Shown: positions 18,761 to 30,364 of the stretch, one piece after another
Position numbering within the stretch: position 1 is the stretch's first letter
How the letters are laid out: each line of letters begins with the position of its first letter
DNA from: Tolypocladium sp. Sup5 PDA-1
Taxonomy: Eukaryota > Ascomycota > Sordariomycetes > Hypocreales > Ophiocordycipitaceae
Direction: 5' to 3'
Assembly: GCA_000750105.3 (NCBI GenBank)
Contig: JPHH03000010.1
Coordinates: 434,001-498,000, forward strand
Length of the DNA stretch: 64,000 nt
Translations under genes and position numbers: made by a program
The notes under the pieces: model-generated
Databases searched by the model: none
What the model was told of the DNA's origin: nothing
Seen by the model: only the letters and a program-made list of their open reading frames with translations

Positions 18761-21700
18761 CCAATGTCGAGCGCCGACGAGCGAGGAGGCCTGAAACTCG
18801 TGACGAGTGGCGGCGTCAAGTCTCGCTTGCATTGCCGTGTCATTAGTGAGATTTAAGGGACGACGAGAGCAAAGGGAATCCTTTGCTCCTTCACCCGGGG
18901 CCTCTGTTGCTCGAATTGCGCTTCCAAGGCAAGGTTCAAGGATCACGAACTCCCTATGGCCCGCAATTCCTTGACAAGCCATGGCCCATCGGCAATTGAT
19001 GGCCTATGCCAAGGCACGCAGTCCTCGATACGCATATTTCTGGCTGTGACAAACTCCATGCCGGCCCCCGGCGCAGAGTTCGCCTCACTCTCTGCGTCGA
19101 GATGAGTTGCGCCCGCAGCCGTGTATACCGAGGGCATGCTCTTTAATGCCGCAGCGATGTCCGCACACGGTATTATCAGCGATTGCGTTGCAGAGGGAAC
19201 TCTGACCTCCGCGGCCAGGTCATTGGCTCCTTGCGGCTGCTTCCTCGATGCGCAGCCCCGCATGTCCAAGTGGTTGCACCGTTTCTCCGCGTGTACGAAG
19301 TATGGTCGATCTGTCACTGGCATGATAGGACTAGTGCATGACCTCACTGCTGTGGAGCTGTTGCTTGCGGATTGTGTGAAGGTGCGAGGTCTAGCCATTG
19401 CAGAGGCGGCAGTGGAGGGTCGTCGCAAAAGGCGGTGAGGGTCGGAGTCGTGAGTTCGTTGGCAAATGACTCGGGATGCACGAGTCCGTGGTATATCGAG
19501 AGAACAGCGGCCATCGCGAGCGGCATCAGACTCTTTCCGAGACCAGACGGAGGTCAATCGAGACGTTGTGGAAAGATGCTAGGCCGAGGTAAGACAGCGA
19601 GGGCACAGACGGTGAGATATGGAGGGCCCCATGGGGCAGGATGCCACGGCACGATGCTCGTCGAACGGCTCGCTGGGCGACGACAGAGGCCATTGACGAC
19701 GCGTGCAGCGTCGGACCACCTATTTCTGGTTCTTGGCTTTATGCCTGTCACCAGGAGCTGGAGACTAGTCTCGCATCAAATGGCTTGACTGGGGAACATG
19801 TCATTCAAGCTGTTTATAGTCCGCATGGGCTCGCTTATGGTACTTGAGCAACATACAGAGTAGACGCTATAGATTGCGCAGATATACTAGATAGTACCTC
19901 CTCAAGCTCCTGCAGCCATGCTAGATGCCAACTACAGCTTTCTAGATGTCCTGCGGCTTGGAATCGCGTTGATGGTTATCCTGCAAGCCACGCTTCCGCC
20001 CTTTCATGCAGCTTACACGATCGCCCAAGAAGGGCAGTTCCCACACACGCATGTACGCCGACGACGCCGCCGCCGCCACAGAGGTGCTGGCATGTGGCAC
20101 AGGACCCCGGAGAACAAGTCTGCATGCTCGATCGCGGGACACAGCAGGACGCGGAGGCACTCGTCGTCGTCGGGTGACACGACGCAGCGCCGGGCCTGCC
20201 AATCAACGGGCATGGACAGACCGAATTTGACAGTTGCACAAGGGAGATCTGTGAGCATGTACGGGAGGTAGGAGAGGGTGGTGGCGGTGGCGGCAGTGGT
20301 GGTTACAGCAACGTAAGGCATGTATGCGAAATGCAGCGTGGTCGGGAGAGGACGAATCGAGATGGCGACGAGTGGACGGGCTTGTACGTCCGTACATGTG
20401 TGTATTTGTACGTGATGCCTTGGGGGGTGGGGATGGGGATGGCACGATTGGGCGAGGACGGGAGGCGTTGAAACATTTATGCAGATGCAGGCTTCATTGG
20501 GGTGCTGCAAGGGAGGATGGGAGCAGCAGGCTAGCAGTAGCGAGAATCAAGACTCCAAGGAGGACGCAGAGGCTCTGGCCGTCGCGGGTGGTGATGGACG
20601 GGCAGCACGCCTCTCGGAGCCCACGGCGGGGGCCGGAGGTCGGAGGCGGCGACGTGCACCGGGCGCGAGGAGCAGCCTCAGAGCCGGGGACCACTGGCCT
20701 GGGCAAGCCCCCCCGGGGGGGGGGGGCGGGTCCATGGGTCGAGGAGCGGGTCTTCCCGATGGGAAAATCCCAGCATCAAACGCTTCTTCTCGAGACTTCT
20801 GGTATACGTGGTGGTGGAGGACGGACCGCATTCTGCTGCGCTCGCGGCTGAAAGTTCAGTCAGAGTCATCGCGTCCTTCATGCACCAACGACACCGCACA
20901 ATTCGCTGCTAGACGACGGACACGTCCCACGGGGCGCACGACTCGGAGCAGGACGGGACGCGCGCTGCCCTATGAGCGAGCCGAGGGCAGACGTTGCATG
21001 ACGGGCCCGGCGACGATTGGGCGTCGACCGAGGCACCATGACGCCGGGCCAGCGGCGGGTGCCTATCAGAGGCTCGCGGGCTTGCTCACCGTCCCCGCTC
21101 GCGGACAGCAAAGCACCCAGCGCGAACAGTTTCTCTCTAGGTTTCGTCCTGTCCTGTCCTGTCCTGTCCTGTCCTGTCCTGTCCTGTCCTGTCGATTTCC
21201 TGGCTGTCCGGCCTCGCTCATCGCACGCTCGCTCGCGCTGCGTGCGCAGAGGCGCGATGTGAGTCAGTCCAGTCTGTCAGTGATGAGTGTTGTTCGTCGT
21301 TGGCGGACAGGTGGACAACAGCAAGTTGGGGGTCGGCGGTCGTGGGTTGATACCCAACTGCCACCACCGGGGAGTTGGGCATGCATGAAAATTGGCCATT
21401 GCTCGGGAGGGGGAATTACATGGCGAGCAGAAAAGGGGATGGAGAAAAGCCGTACTTGACAGAGAGGGTAGAGTGCCGGATGGGCAGAGAGCATGAAAAG
21501 AGGAAGAATGGGAGGAAAATGTCTCGACTAGGACGATTGCGGCGTGTCTCTTCTGGGACGGCCCCTGCTCATGCTCGGCGGTCTCGCTGGTGTGCTCGCT
21601 CGAAGTCGCTTCCCTCCAACACCAAGCACCAGACAGCATCATCCCTCCACCTGGGGCACGTCCAGCCAGCCCAGCCCAGCACAGCTCACCTCTCTGCCCA

Positions 21701-23603
21701 GCGCCGCGATGACGAAACCCAAGCACTGGCACCCGCCGCGGCGGAACCCAATGCTGTGGCTGCCCGTTTCAGAACCAGACGATACATACGTGCGGACATC
21801 CGTGGCTGGCTTGCGAATTGCCCTGGAATGGGGGTGACTGGCCACCAAATGGAGACGCCCCGAGGCGACGGGACGGCGGGAAGAAACGAGCCGCTGGTGC
21901 TCGGGTGCTCCACAGTTGGGCGCCGGTGCTTGCGACGACCGACTGGCGATGGCTGCCGCCGTCCAGTCCGCCTCTGTTGCTGCGAAAATTTGGAGGCTCT
22001 GCTGAGCCCACTCCCACCTCGTCTGGATAAGGGTCTTGGTGCTGGGCCTGTGGATAGGTACGCAGTAGGCGTCCTGGCTGCTGGGGAGGGCCGTCTTGCA
22101 CCGCAATGCTGCAGTGATGCGATCCCCGAGTACCTACCTAGATACTATAGGTAGGTGCCCATCCATCAAGCTAACGGCTCAGATGTCCAGCTACGAGTAT
22201 GCATCTTATGTTTTCCCATAATGTAAACGGCGAAACAGGCAAGCTCTCGTCGTCCCAGCCCATCCCTGGCTTTGCACATTGCAGCGTCCTCGCGCCCCAG
22301 CAACGGCGAGCACATCCGTCCATCCATCCATCCCATCCATCGGCATCGTCGTCGCCCCCCTGCCCTCCCATCCTCGCTCGCCAAATCACTCGAGCGACTC
22401 CCGCATCCGAGACACGCCCCCCTGTTTCCCATGCGTGTCTCTCCGCCTGTCTCTCGTCAGTCTCCGCCTGGGACCACGCTGGCGGGTGATGGGTGATGGG
22501 CATGACGACGCCCTGCGATGTTGCACAGCGCAGGCCTTCATTCCCAGCAACTCGGGCATGTATGAATCTCGGCGCATGTGCGTCTCGGCCGATTCATGGG
22601 CGAGCACTCGTTGCTGCGCGTGCGTACAGTGCGCGCGAAGGTATTGCCCGTCAGGTCTGTACGTCGTACCGTGTAGTCGTAATAAACAATGTGTGCTGGC
22701 AGCCTCAGAGCGAGACGATGCTGGGCGCTGCCCGGCTGCTGCTCCATCCTATGCCCACGCCCCCCTGTCTGACAACGCCGCACCCTCCCGCCTCTGCTTT
22801 GGCTGGGACTGCGTGCGCGCTGAAGCTGGAGTTGGGACGCTGCTCTTTGGGGGGTCATGGCCTGGCCTGGCTGGTTTGGTCGCTGCCGACTAATAAAACC
22901 TCGCCGCTGCCACGGAGCCCGTCTGCTGGCTGATGCTTTTGCGTGTTCCATCGTATCTTGCCGTTTCAGTCCATCGGTCGTCAGTCATCAGCCATCGGCC
23001 GCTGCATCTCCAGGCTGCCACCGCTCCCGTCTGTCGACACACGCTCACCTAGATTCATCATCGACGTCAACGTCCCTCACCAACAACACCAAGAACATCG
23101 ACGACGAACGATTGTCACCTTCACCCTGCCTGCTCTCCGACCCGCTGCGCTGACGCCATCGCTGGACCGGGCGCCCTTTTCGTCTCGCGCTGTCTTTTTC
23201 TTTTCTCTCCTATCATCGCCCTCAGCGGCCATCGGCGCTGGCTGCTGCTTTATTAGCGACTTGTTCCCTCTCCATTCCTTTGCTGCCCCCCTCCTCCCCC
23301 CCACACAGCAACAGCGGCGCCTGCCTGGGACCCCTCGCACTTGCCTGAATTTATAGGTACCCCCGTACCCCGACCCGACCCAGGACGAGCCGAGCCAAAG
23401 CAACCCACTGCATCTCTCCACCGCCAGGAAATCGCTGCGCATAATAATTAATCTGCGCTCGCCCTTCATCCCTCTCGTCTTCCCGCCCCAGCGCGGCCTC
23501 TCCTCGCTGACGAGGGCGCCACTACCATCCGATACGCCTCCCCCGAGGCCCACGATCAACAGCTATTAATTGACTGCCCCGTCGCCATCGTGGCAAGCCA
23601 GCC
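18761..23603. other. 4.8 kb intergenic region
   Basis: No supported gene. Low-complexity tracts occur at 20708-20726 (C7 then G12), 21146-21193 (GTCCT repeats) and 22315-22342 (ATCC-type repeats). The last ~600 bases are pyrimidine-rich, typical of a fungal promoter or leader for the gene starting at 23604. Confidence 0.5.
21146..21193 (+). repeat. (GTCCT)9 microsatellite
   Basis: Nine perfect GTCCT units followed by a partial GTC, in non-coding DNA. Confidence 0.95.
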
Positions 23604-25484
23604 ATGTCCAACAGCTCCAAGAGGAGCTCTAGGGTCTCCCACATCGCACACGTCGAGGACGCTCCAGACGACGACACTGGGAGCTCCGTCGAGGGCATCC
23701 AGGGCACCCGCAAGTATGCCATGTCCGAGGCCCCGGCCAAGGAGCGCCCCAACACGGGCAAGTCGCGCTCCGACAAGCGGCCGGCCGTCTCGAGGTCCGG
23801 ATCTTCTTCTGCCGGTGCGGGCCTGACGGACTCGGATTCCACCGCCCGCTCCTCGGAGAAGAAGGGCAAGGAGCCCAGGCGCCTGTCGCGGAGGGACATT
23901 GTCGACCCCGAGCAGCAGCGAGACCAGTACCGCGAGCAGAGAAGACGAGAAAGGAGGGCCAGGGACGAGGAGGATGAGCGGCGCGCTGCCAGGGCCGCGG
24001 CCAAGGAGCGGGAATCCAAGGCGCTGAGGAAGACGAGGCCGCCGGCCCCCAAGCATTCCGCGACCCAACCCGTGGTCCAGCAGGCTGGCTACCTCAGGGG
24101 CCGTGTCGAGGACCCGGCCTACTTCGGCGTAAAGCAGCCCGCGGCGTCGGGTTCTCGTCCACGGGCGCAGACGCGGCCCGCCAGCTACTATGCTGGCCAG
24201 CTAGCCGGGCCAGAGATGATGAACCCGGGCTGGCAGGCAAGCCAGAGGACCCCGGCGCCCTTCCCAGTCGGAAGCTTCCCGCCGCCGCAGTCGTGGTCCG
24301 GCGCAGGTCCTTCTCCTGCTGGCTATGGACCTCCTCCGCAGTCGCCTGGTGGCCCAGCACCCGGATTCCATGATTCTCCGCACAGCCATCTGAGGCACCG
24401 ATTTGACAACCGGCCATCGTCTGCCATGGGCTTCCGCGGCCAGCCCGCGTTGGAGTATCGCCAGGAGGAGTACTCAGAGGACCTGGCTCCACGAGTGTCT
24501 CGCCGCCCGTCACAGTCCAAGAGACTCGACGAGGATGCCAGGCGGATGCCGCCCCCAAAGTATATCCCGCAACGGCCACAGTCGGCGCTGCCACCGACCA
24601 CACCGTTCCGCCCGCCAACCGCTCAGCACCAACCGCCTCGTCGGAACCAGTCACGGCCACCGCCCACCCACAGAAGGTCCATCGGCTTCGAAGCGCCTAG
24701 GCATGACGCCGGGGGCTATTACGACGACGACGACGACGACGACGACGACAACGATGAGGGGCTCTTCCACGACATATCGCCCAATGCCTCGTACGAGCAA
24801 CGGCGGCAAGTGGTGGCTCGGCAGAGGCGCGGCTCTGTTGCGTATGAGAAGCAAGAGTATGACATTGTGCCAGCCTCCGGTCGCGGACGACGGCCCTCCG
24901 TGTATGGCGCCCTGGGCGGAGGAGGTGTGAGCCTCGGCGGCGAGAACAAGATGAACGCCGCCCTGAAGTACCAGGATGAAGTGAGCGGTGGCGCCCAGAT
25001 GCCTCTGACGGCAGAGATGCTGCGCAAGGTGATGAAGCGAGGCGGAGTTCCCAGCAGTCGCTCCACGCGAAGCAGCGGCAGCCGCGATGAGAGCGAGTAT
25101 AAACGGAGCAACACGACCGGCATCACCCAGTCTTCGTACGGCAACGAGGAATTCACAATCAAGGTCCCCGGCAACACCGTCGTCCGGCTCCAAGGTGCTG
25201 AGATTGAGTGCAGCAACGAGGGCGGCGAGATCACATGGTCAAGCCGCCCCAGCGGCTCCCGCGCTGGCAGCGACAGGGCCAGCACCATCTACCAGCAGCT
25301 CGAGGACTCGCGCCGAATCGAAGACGGACGCCGATCCGAAGACTCGCGAAGGCTCGAGGACCCGCGCAGCCGGATGGGCAAGACCCTGCCTCATCGCCCG
25401 AGAGCACCCAGCCAGGCGGACTCGCAGAGCCGAGGCTATGCCCCGACTCATGCGCCATACGAGCCATATGGAAACTTTATTTGA
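23604..25484 (+). CDS. Disordered fungal protein with conserved C-terminal segment, 626 aa
   Basis: Single exon, 626 residues. The first ~440 are disordered: Ser/Arg-rich start, a strongly charged predicted helix (residues ~110-155, alternating Arg/Glu/Lys, possible coiled coil), then Pro/Gln-rich sequence and an Asp run near 374-382 from GAC repeats. Residues ~450-560 look folded and conserved: ALKYQDEVSGG, MPLTAEMLRKVMKR, then a Ser-rich SRSTRSSGSRDESEYK and a beta-like FTIKVPGNTVVRLQGAEIEC. I know this C-terminal pattern from uncharacterised ascomycete proteins without an assigned function. A tail with repeated R.EDSRR units follows. No membrane segment or signal peptide. Function unknown. 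Confidence 0.8.
   Translation: MSNSSKRSSRVSHIAHVEDAPDDDTGSSVEGIQGTRKYAMSEAPAKERPNTGKSRSDKRPAVSRSGSSSAGAGLTDSDSTARSSEKKGKEPRRLSRRDIVDPEQQRDQYREQRRRERRARDEEDERRAARAAAKERESKALRKTRPPAPKHSATQPVVQQAGYLRGRVEDPAYFGVKQPAASGSRPRAQTRPASYYAGQLAGPEMMNPGWQASQRTPAPFPVGSFPPPQSWSGAGPSPAGYGPPPQSPGGPAPGFHDSPHSHLRHRFDNRPSSAMGFRGQPALEYRQEEYSEDLAPRVSRRPSQSKRLDEDARRMPPPKYIPQRPQSALPPTTPFRPPTAQHQPPRRNQSRPPPTHRRSIGFEAPRHDAGGYYDDDDDDDDDNDEGLFHDISPNASYEQRRQVVARQRRGSVAYEKQEYDIVPASGRGRRPSVYGALGGGGVSLGGENKMNAALKYQDEVSGGAQMPLTAEMLRKVMKRGGVPSSRSTRSSGSRDESEYKRSNTTGITQSSYGNEEFTIKVPGNTVVRLQGAEIECSNEGGEITWSSRPSGSRAGSDRASTIYQQLEDSRRIEDGRRSEDSRRLEDPRSRMGKTLPHRPRAPSQADSQSRGYAPTHAPYEPYGNFI
24720..24750 (+). repeat. GAC repeat encoding poly-Asp
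   Basis: Near-perfect run of GAC codons inside the 626-residue protein, giving nine consecutive Asp followed by an Asn-Asp pair. Likely length-variable. Confidence 0.9.
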
Positions 25485-27396
25485 TTACGACTTGGACGAA
25501 AGATGACGATGTTGACGATTATGAGAAGCATTTCCTTTTATTTATTTACCACACCCTCCTCCCCTCTCATTGGTACGGCACATTATGGAAGCGAGCGTCG
25601 CTGTTTCTTTTACCTGGATTTTATTTTCTTTCACCACTGGATGGCATCGTTGCCTCTACACCCGACGCTGCGCTTCGGGCCGTGGGCTCCTGCATACGAT
25701 TGTGTGCCATCATTTCTCATATCCCTGTGCTTCTGCTGGTGGTGGACAATGCATTCGTTGTCGACATGGCAGGAAAAAGTTTGATACCCCCAAAATAGCG
25801 GCATAGGGAGGCTGTCTTGATTCTTTTCTTTTCTTACCGGGCTTGCACTCTGTACACGAATCTACACGATTCGATTATTGTCAGCAGCCTTGCAGAGAAC
25901 ATGTTCGAGTACTTGGAGGATGGACGAAGATCAGATTGTCTAGCTATTAGAGAGGCATCTGTCGGTGCTGCTCTCTTCTTGATGCTTGGGAGCGCGGCGA
26001 CGAAAACATCGGATCCCTCGTTTTGGGGTTGTTTCTTTCTCAATTCTTTGCTGCAATTGCGTCCCCGCGGGGGCTTGCAGGCCTTTGGATCTCGCTGCGA
26101 CTGACGATGTGTCGCAGTTGGGTCTCGGCACCCACGACAGGAAAATTTGTTCATTTGGATCGGCTCAACATCACCAAAGCGATATAGACTATACGGGCCA
26201 TTGGGGTTCGCGCCCCCGCACTCTCTGTGCCCTGCGCGGGGTGTTCTTTTTGCAACTGGCATGCCATCTACGTTTATCTCTGTTTTGAAGGGGCTGCTCT
26301 ATAGAATTTGTTTGCCCTGTGATCACTATTTCGGAGAAGGATGGAATCTGGGCTGTGGCATTGAAGCAATGTTGGATGGGCGATGATCTGGAGGCAATGA
26401 TGGACGAGAATTGGACAGGAGGGGCTTGGCGGTGTGGATGGCATACTATTTGTAGGAGAGCTTGTTTGGTGGTGCGAGCTACGGTGGGAGACTATTCGTG
26501 TGTAGGCATTAATGGACTTGATGACACGAGCCTTGCTGGCCCTGTTGCCAAGTGTGAGATGTAGATTAGATTCCGAGGCGATGTAACAGCGACAGCAGGA
26601 GATGTGTGCGATCTTCACTGGCCATCATTCACTGTGATGCTGAGATGCAAGGCAGAGGGACCTGCCCGATGTATCCGCTTCACAATGCAGCAGGAGTCGG
26701 GAACAGGTGCTTGCAACACGGAGCATTTCAGCATGAAGCGTGGCGTGATATGGTGACGGGGTGTGTTGAGAGACGGGCTGGGGCGTCAAGGGCGTGCAAC
26801 TCAAGACGTGGATGGGCGTGGTTGGTGGTCCGTGGCTGGTTGCCGGGCCAGCGCCGAGTCTGTTTACTCTGTGCGTCATCGCCGCGGGACAGCGGGACAG
26901 CAAAGGGTGCCGACGGCCAGACAACGCAGAGCAGTGTGCAGATGCGTAATCTGCAAAAATAGATGAGATTAATAAAGTTAAACGCAGCCAAGGTTACGTA
27001 GCACGATTCTATTTGCTTGCTGCTTTCGTCGTCGCGCTGTGGCATCGTGCAGTTGCTGCAGTGTCCTGCGCAACGCTGGTTACCCAACCTCGCGCGACGC
27101 ACCCCAGCCACGCCTTTTGCCGCCCGTTTCTGTGGGAACAACACGCCCCGGCCCATCTACACCACCTCAACTCTCATTGCACACTCCAACTTTGACCACC
27201 TTTTCTCGCCCACGACCGTTGACGAAACACCACGCAACACCAACCTGAACGAGCGACTGGTTGCAGCATCCATCTCGAAGGCGTTGGCTTCCACCTCTTG
27301 AGCTCGGCTGGGCAGCCGGGGATTCACATTCATCGGCCCGCAACCTCTTGACTCCATCGGCGAGACAGCCGCATTCCAACCGCCTAGCGACCCGTC
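25485..27396. other. 1.9 kb intergenic region
   Basis: No supported gene. The left part should contain the 3' untranslated region of the upstream gene; the right ~250 bases are CT-rich leader sequence of the next plus-strand gene. Confidence 0.5.
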
Positions 27397-28572
27397 ATGG
27401 CTCCCGCCCTCGTTTTCTCCCTCCGGAGCCTCATACCCACCTCGCCGCCGGCCGGCACCACTGCAGACGACAGCCTCAATCTTGGCGGCGCAGGCGGGCC
27501 CCTCGCAGAGGCAAGCCGTCTGCTCACGCGCTCCGGCAACAACAAGCCTACGACGGACCCGTCCCACGGCGTGCTCGACCCGCACGACATTAGCAATGTC
27601 GGCTTCTTCGTGCTCTTCGCGCTCATCGGCGTGGCGTTTGTCTGCACGGGCATCTGGTTCTTCTTCTGGGCGCGCAACGGCGGCTTCCACTTCAAGCAGA
27701 CGGACTGGGACGACTACAAATCCACGGTGCTACGGCGCAAGGGCCCCAACGGGACGCTGCTGTCGGGCGCCACGCCGTCGACGAACCTCGGCGGCGGCAG
27801 CGTGTACAAGGGCGTCATGGAGGACGACGGCACGACGGTGGTGACGGAGAGCACGGCGCTCAGCGGCGTCACGGCGGGCGCGAGCGACATCGTCGCGCGT
27901 GAGAAGCGCCGCGAGAAGCAGGAGAAGCGGGATCGTGAGCGACGCAAGCGGCGGGCCGGCGACAAGGACAAGGACAAGAAGAAGCAGCGCAGCGGGCGGC
28001 ACGTGGCCGACGAGGGCGGCGCGACGGACGAGGTGGCGGAGAAGGAGGCCCAGAAGGAGCTGCGCAGCTACCGCCACGAGAAGCCCGCGCGCGTGGGCGG
28101 CTTGAACAAGGAGTCTGAGGGCTCCAACTGGGACGGAAGCACGAACCCGACCGAGTCGACGACGGCCGAGTCGGAGCTGCTGTCGAACCGGCAGAGCACG
28201 CCGACGACGACGCCAACCAAGAAGCCCGCCGCCGCCGCGGCCATCCGCAAGGTGTACTCGACGGCGGAGCCGCGCACCCGCACCCCGGAGCGCAGCACCA
28301 CGGACCGCGAGACGGAGCGGATCCGCGCGGAGGCGCGGCGGCTGCGCGAAGAAAGCAGGACCTCGCGCCGGGACTTTAGCTACAACCGGCCGGGGGGCAC
28401 GGAGAGTGCGGCGAGCGAGAGCCTGCTGGAGGGGAGCAGCGCGGGGGGGAGCAGCGAGCTGGGGACGAAGAGCTACCACCATCCTATGCCGGAGCTGAGG
28501 GCGAGGGAGAGGGAGGAGAGGAGGGCGAGGAGAGGCGGGTATAGACGGGGACGGGGGGATGATGAGTTGTAG
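27397..28572 (+). CDS. Single-pass membrane protein with long basic cytosolic tail, 391 aa
   Basis: Single exon, 391 residues. Residues ~68-92 (ISNVGFFVLFALIGVAFVCTG region) form one strong transmembrane helix rich in Phe, followed by FFFWARNGGFHFKQTDWDDY. The remaining ~290 residues are hydrophilic: Lys/Arg/Asp-rich around 165-200, then Ser/Thr-rich, ending in a strongly Arg/Glu-rich tail. The short N-terminus before the helix lacks a cleavable signal peptide. I do not recognise a named family; the layout suggests a scaffold or trafficking protein of the plasma or endomembrane. The next gene (Ssh4-like) is also a single-pass membrane protein, which may be coincidence. Confidence 0.75.
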   Translation: MAPALVFSLRSLIPTSPPAGTTADDSLNLGGAGGPLAEASRLLTRSGNNKPTTDPSHGVLDPHDISNVGFFVLFALIGVAFVCTGIWFFFWARNGGFHFKQTDWDDYKSTVLRRKGPNGTLLSGATPSTNLGGGSVYKGVMEDDGTTVVTESTALSGVTAGASDIVAREKRREKQEKRDRERRKRRAGDKDKDKKKQRSGRHVADEGGATDEVAEKEAQKELRSYRHEKPARVGGLNKESEGSNWDGSTNPTESTTAESELLSNRQSTPTTTPTKKPAAAAAIRKVYSTAEPRTRTPERSTTDRETERIRAEARRLREESRTSRRDFSYNRPGGTESAASESLLEGSSAGGSSELGTKSYHHPMPELRAREREERRARRGGYRRGRGDDEL

Positions 28573-30364
28573 GGGTGATGCACGGAAATAGGGGTCGCTT
28601 TGGGTTGTTTGTGCTGGTGGGAGGGGATCTGGGTTTGGGATTTGTGTTTGCTGGGATTAGCATGTATAACTGTCACGACAAGAATGAATATACTACATCA
28701 TGTACACGTACGGATGTATCGTGTTTCGTGATGCAGCTGGTTGGTCTCCGGTCAGAGGTAGCCGTGTGCTACTACTCGTGCTGTACTTGGTGCCTTGTGG
28801 GGGCTTTTATATCGTCAGGATACTCATGGGATGTTACAGTAACCGTCCTTGATACTAATGTTTCCAAGGCTTGAACTTGGCCTACGACTCGCCATCAACC
28901 ATGAGACGAGCGCCCGCTGTTGTAGGCTTCAGGCGTCTTGAACTCATAGCTTGCAGGATCAACGGAGATCTTGGCCTTGATGTGAAAGAAGAAATTATAA
29001 AATTATAGGCAAATTACCTTTACGTGCTCGCGTGTATCTGCAACTGGGACGCAGACAGACTCGGTTGCCGTGCCAGGTCGAGTCTAAGTCGTTGTCTCAG
29101 GCGCATGCATGGCATTGCTGGGGGGCTGGCGTGAGCCGCCGAGTTGCAAAGGCAAGGCGCCTCTCTCCACGGAGAGATATGCCCAGAGCGAGAAGGATCA
29201 GTGGGTGCCATGTGCCCCCAGAGATGAAGGCTGCAGCATCACTACACGCCGAATCAGGACCAACGCCCGGCGGCGACGCCGAGTCAACTGGTTGGACCCG
29301 GCGCTGAAACTGGCACACGGGACGTGAAACCGCTGACGGCCGTCGTACCCCGTGCAGTCCATCCGCCGGTAGCAGCACACCAACACAAGGACCTGCCCAG
29401 CAGCAAAGGCTAATTGGATTTCCATGCAGGCAAAGCATGGCAGTCTACGGTAATCTGCAGCATACCTTAATGCCGCTCGCCACAGCGTGGTGCAAGTGTG
29501 CTGATTTATAGGCAACCGGCGCATCCGTAGTAGCGATGAGAGCCCATCTCCAACATGGCGTCACTCCACTGCAGGCGTCATCGTCGAGGCTGGGCTGGGC
29601 AGGGAGCGGGCCGGACGGGGGACCTGGAAGATACTTTTGCTTCCCCGCCACCGCATTAGCCTGGCGGCGCGCATGGGCGCCCAAACGCTAACAGGCGTCC
29701 ATGTCGACGCACGTACCTCCGGCGCTGCGGCTGCCCTTCAGCAGGTGGGCACGGGTGCCTGACACTCTCGCTTCCCTCCTCCAACATTCCATCTCCTCCA
29801 ACATCCCCAATCCACCCGCCGCCGCATCGCCTTCCTCCCAACAACCACCCATTGTTTGTTTCTGCCAGTCCTTGGCTCCCGTGTGCAGAGCGCCGTCGCT
29901 TTTCCCTCGGACCCGTCGCTTTTACTCTCGTTTTCTGCTGTTGCGCTGCGGGCGGGCGGCCATCTTCAGTGCGGGCTCCTCGATTGGCTGCGATAGCCTG
30001 CCACCTGCGTCGACGACGATCCTCCGCGTGGCCAGCCATCATCCCATCTCGCCTCCTCCCCATCCCATCCCGCCGGCGGTGCCTTTTCTGTCCTACCATC
30101 GACACGGCGATTCTGCTCATCGCACGACGCACGACCCGCCTGCGAGCGGCACACGGGGTCGCCGAGTTGCCTCGCCCTTGGCCGCGATTGACCTGAATCA
30201 TCATCCTCCCTCCGCCCGCCTCTCATCTCACGACGGCAGCGATAGACGCCCAGCCGCAGCCGTCGCGGCGGTGACGCCCGTCCGTCTACTACGGCAGACA
30301 CCTCGACTCCGCTGCGACTGGACACCCTACCCGACCGTCTCCGTCCCTCGACGTCGCCACCACC
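28573..30364. other. 1.8 kb intergenic region
   Basis: No supported gene. Bases ~29750-30360 are CT-rich and should be the promoter and 5' leader of the Ssh4-like gene. Confidence 0.5.

Noticed and set aside
20479..21459. 326-codon ORF on the plus strand
   Set aside because: Runs through poly-G and the GTCCT microsatellite with no domain; chance ORF in GC-rich DNA.
21375..22154. 259-codon ORF on the plus strand
   Set aside because: No recognisable domain or family; overlaps open frames on both strands.
26150..26240. T-arm-like GGGG-TTCGCGC-CCCC hairpin near 26205
   Set aside because: No matching acceptor, D-arm or anticodon arm upstream, so not a tRNA.
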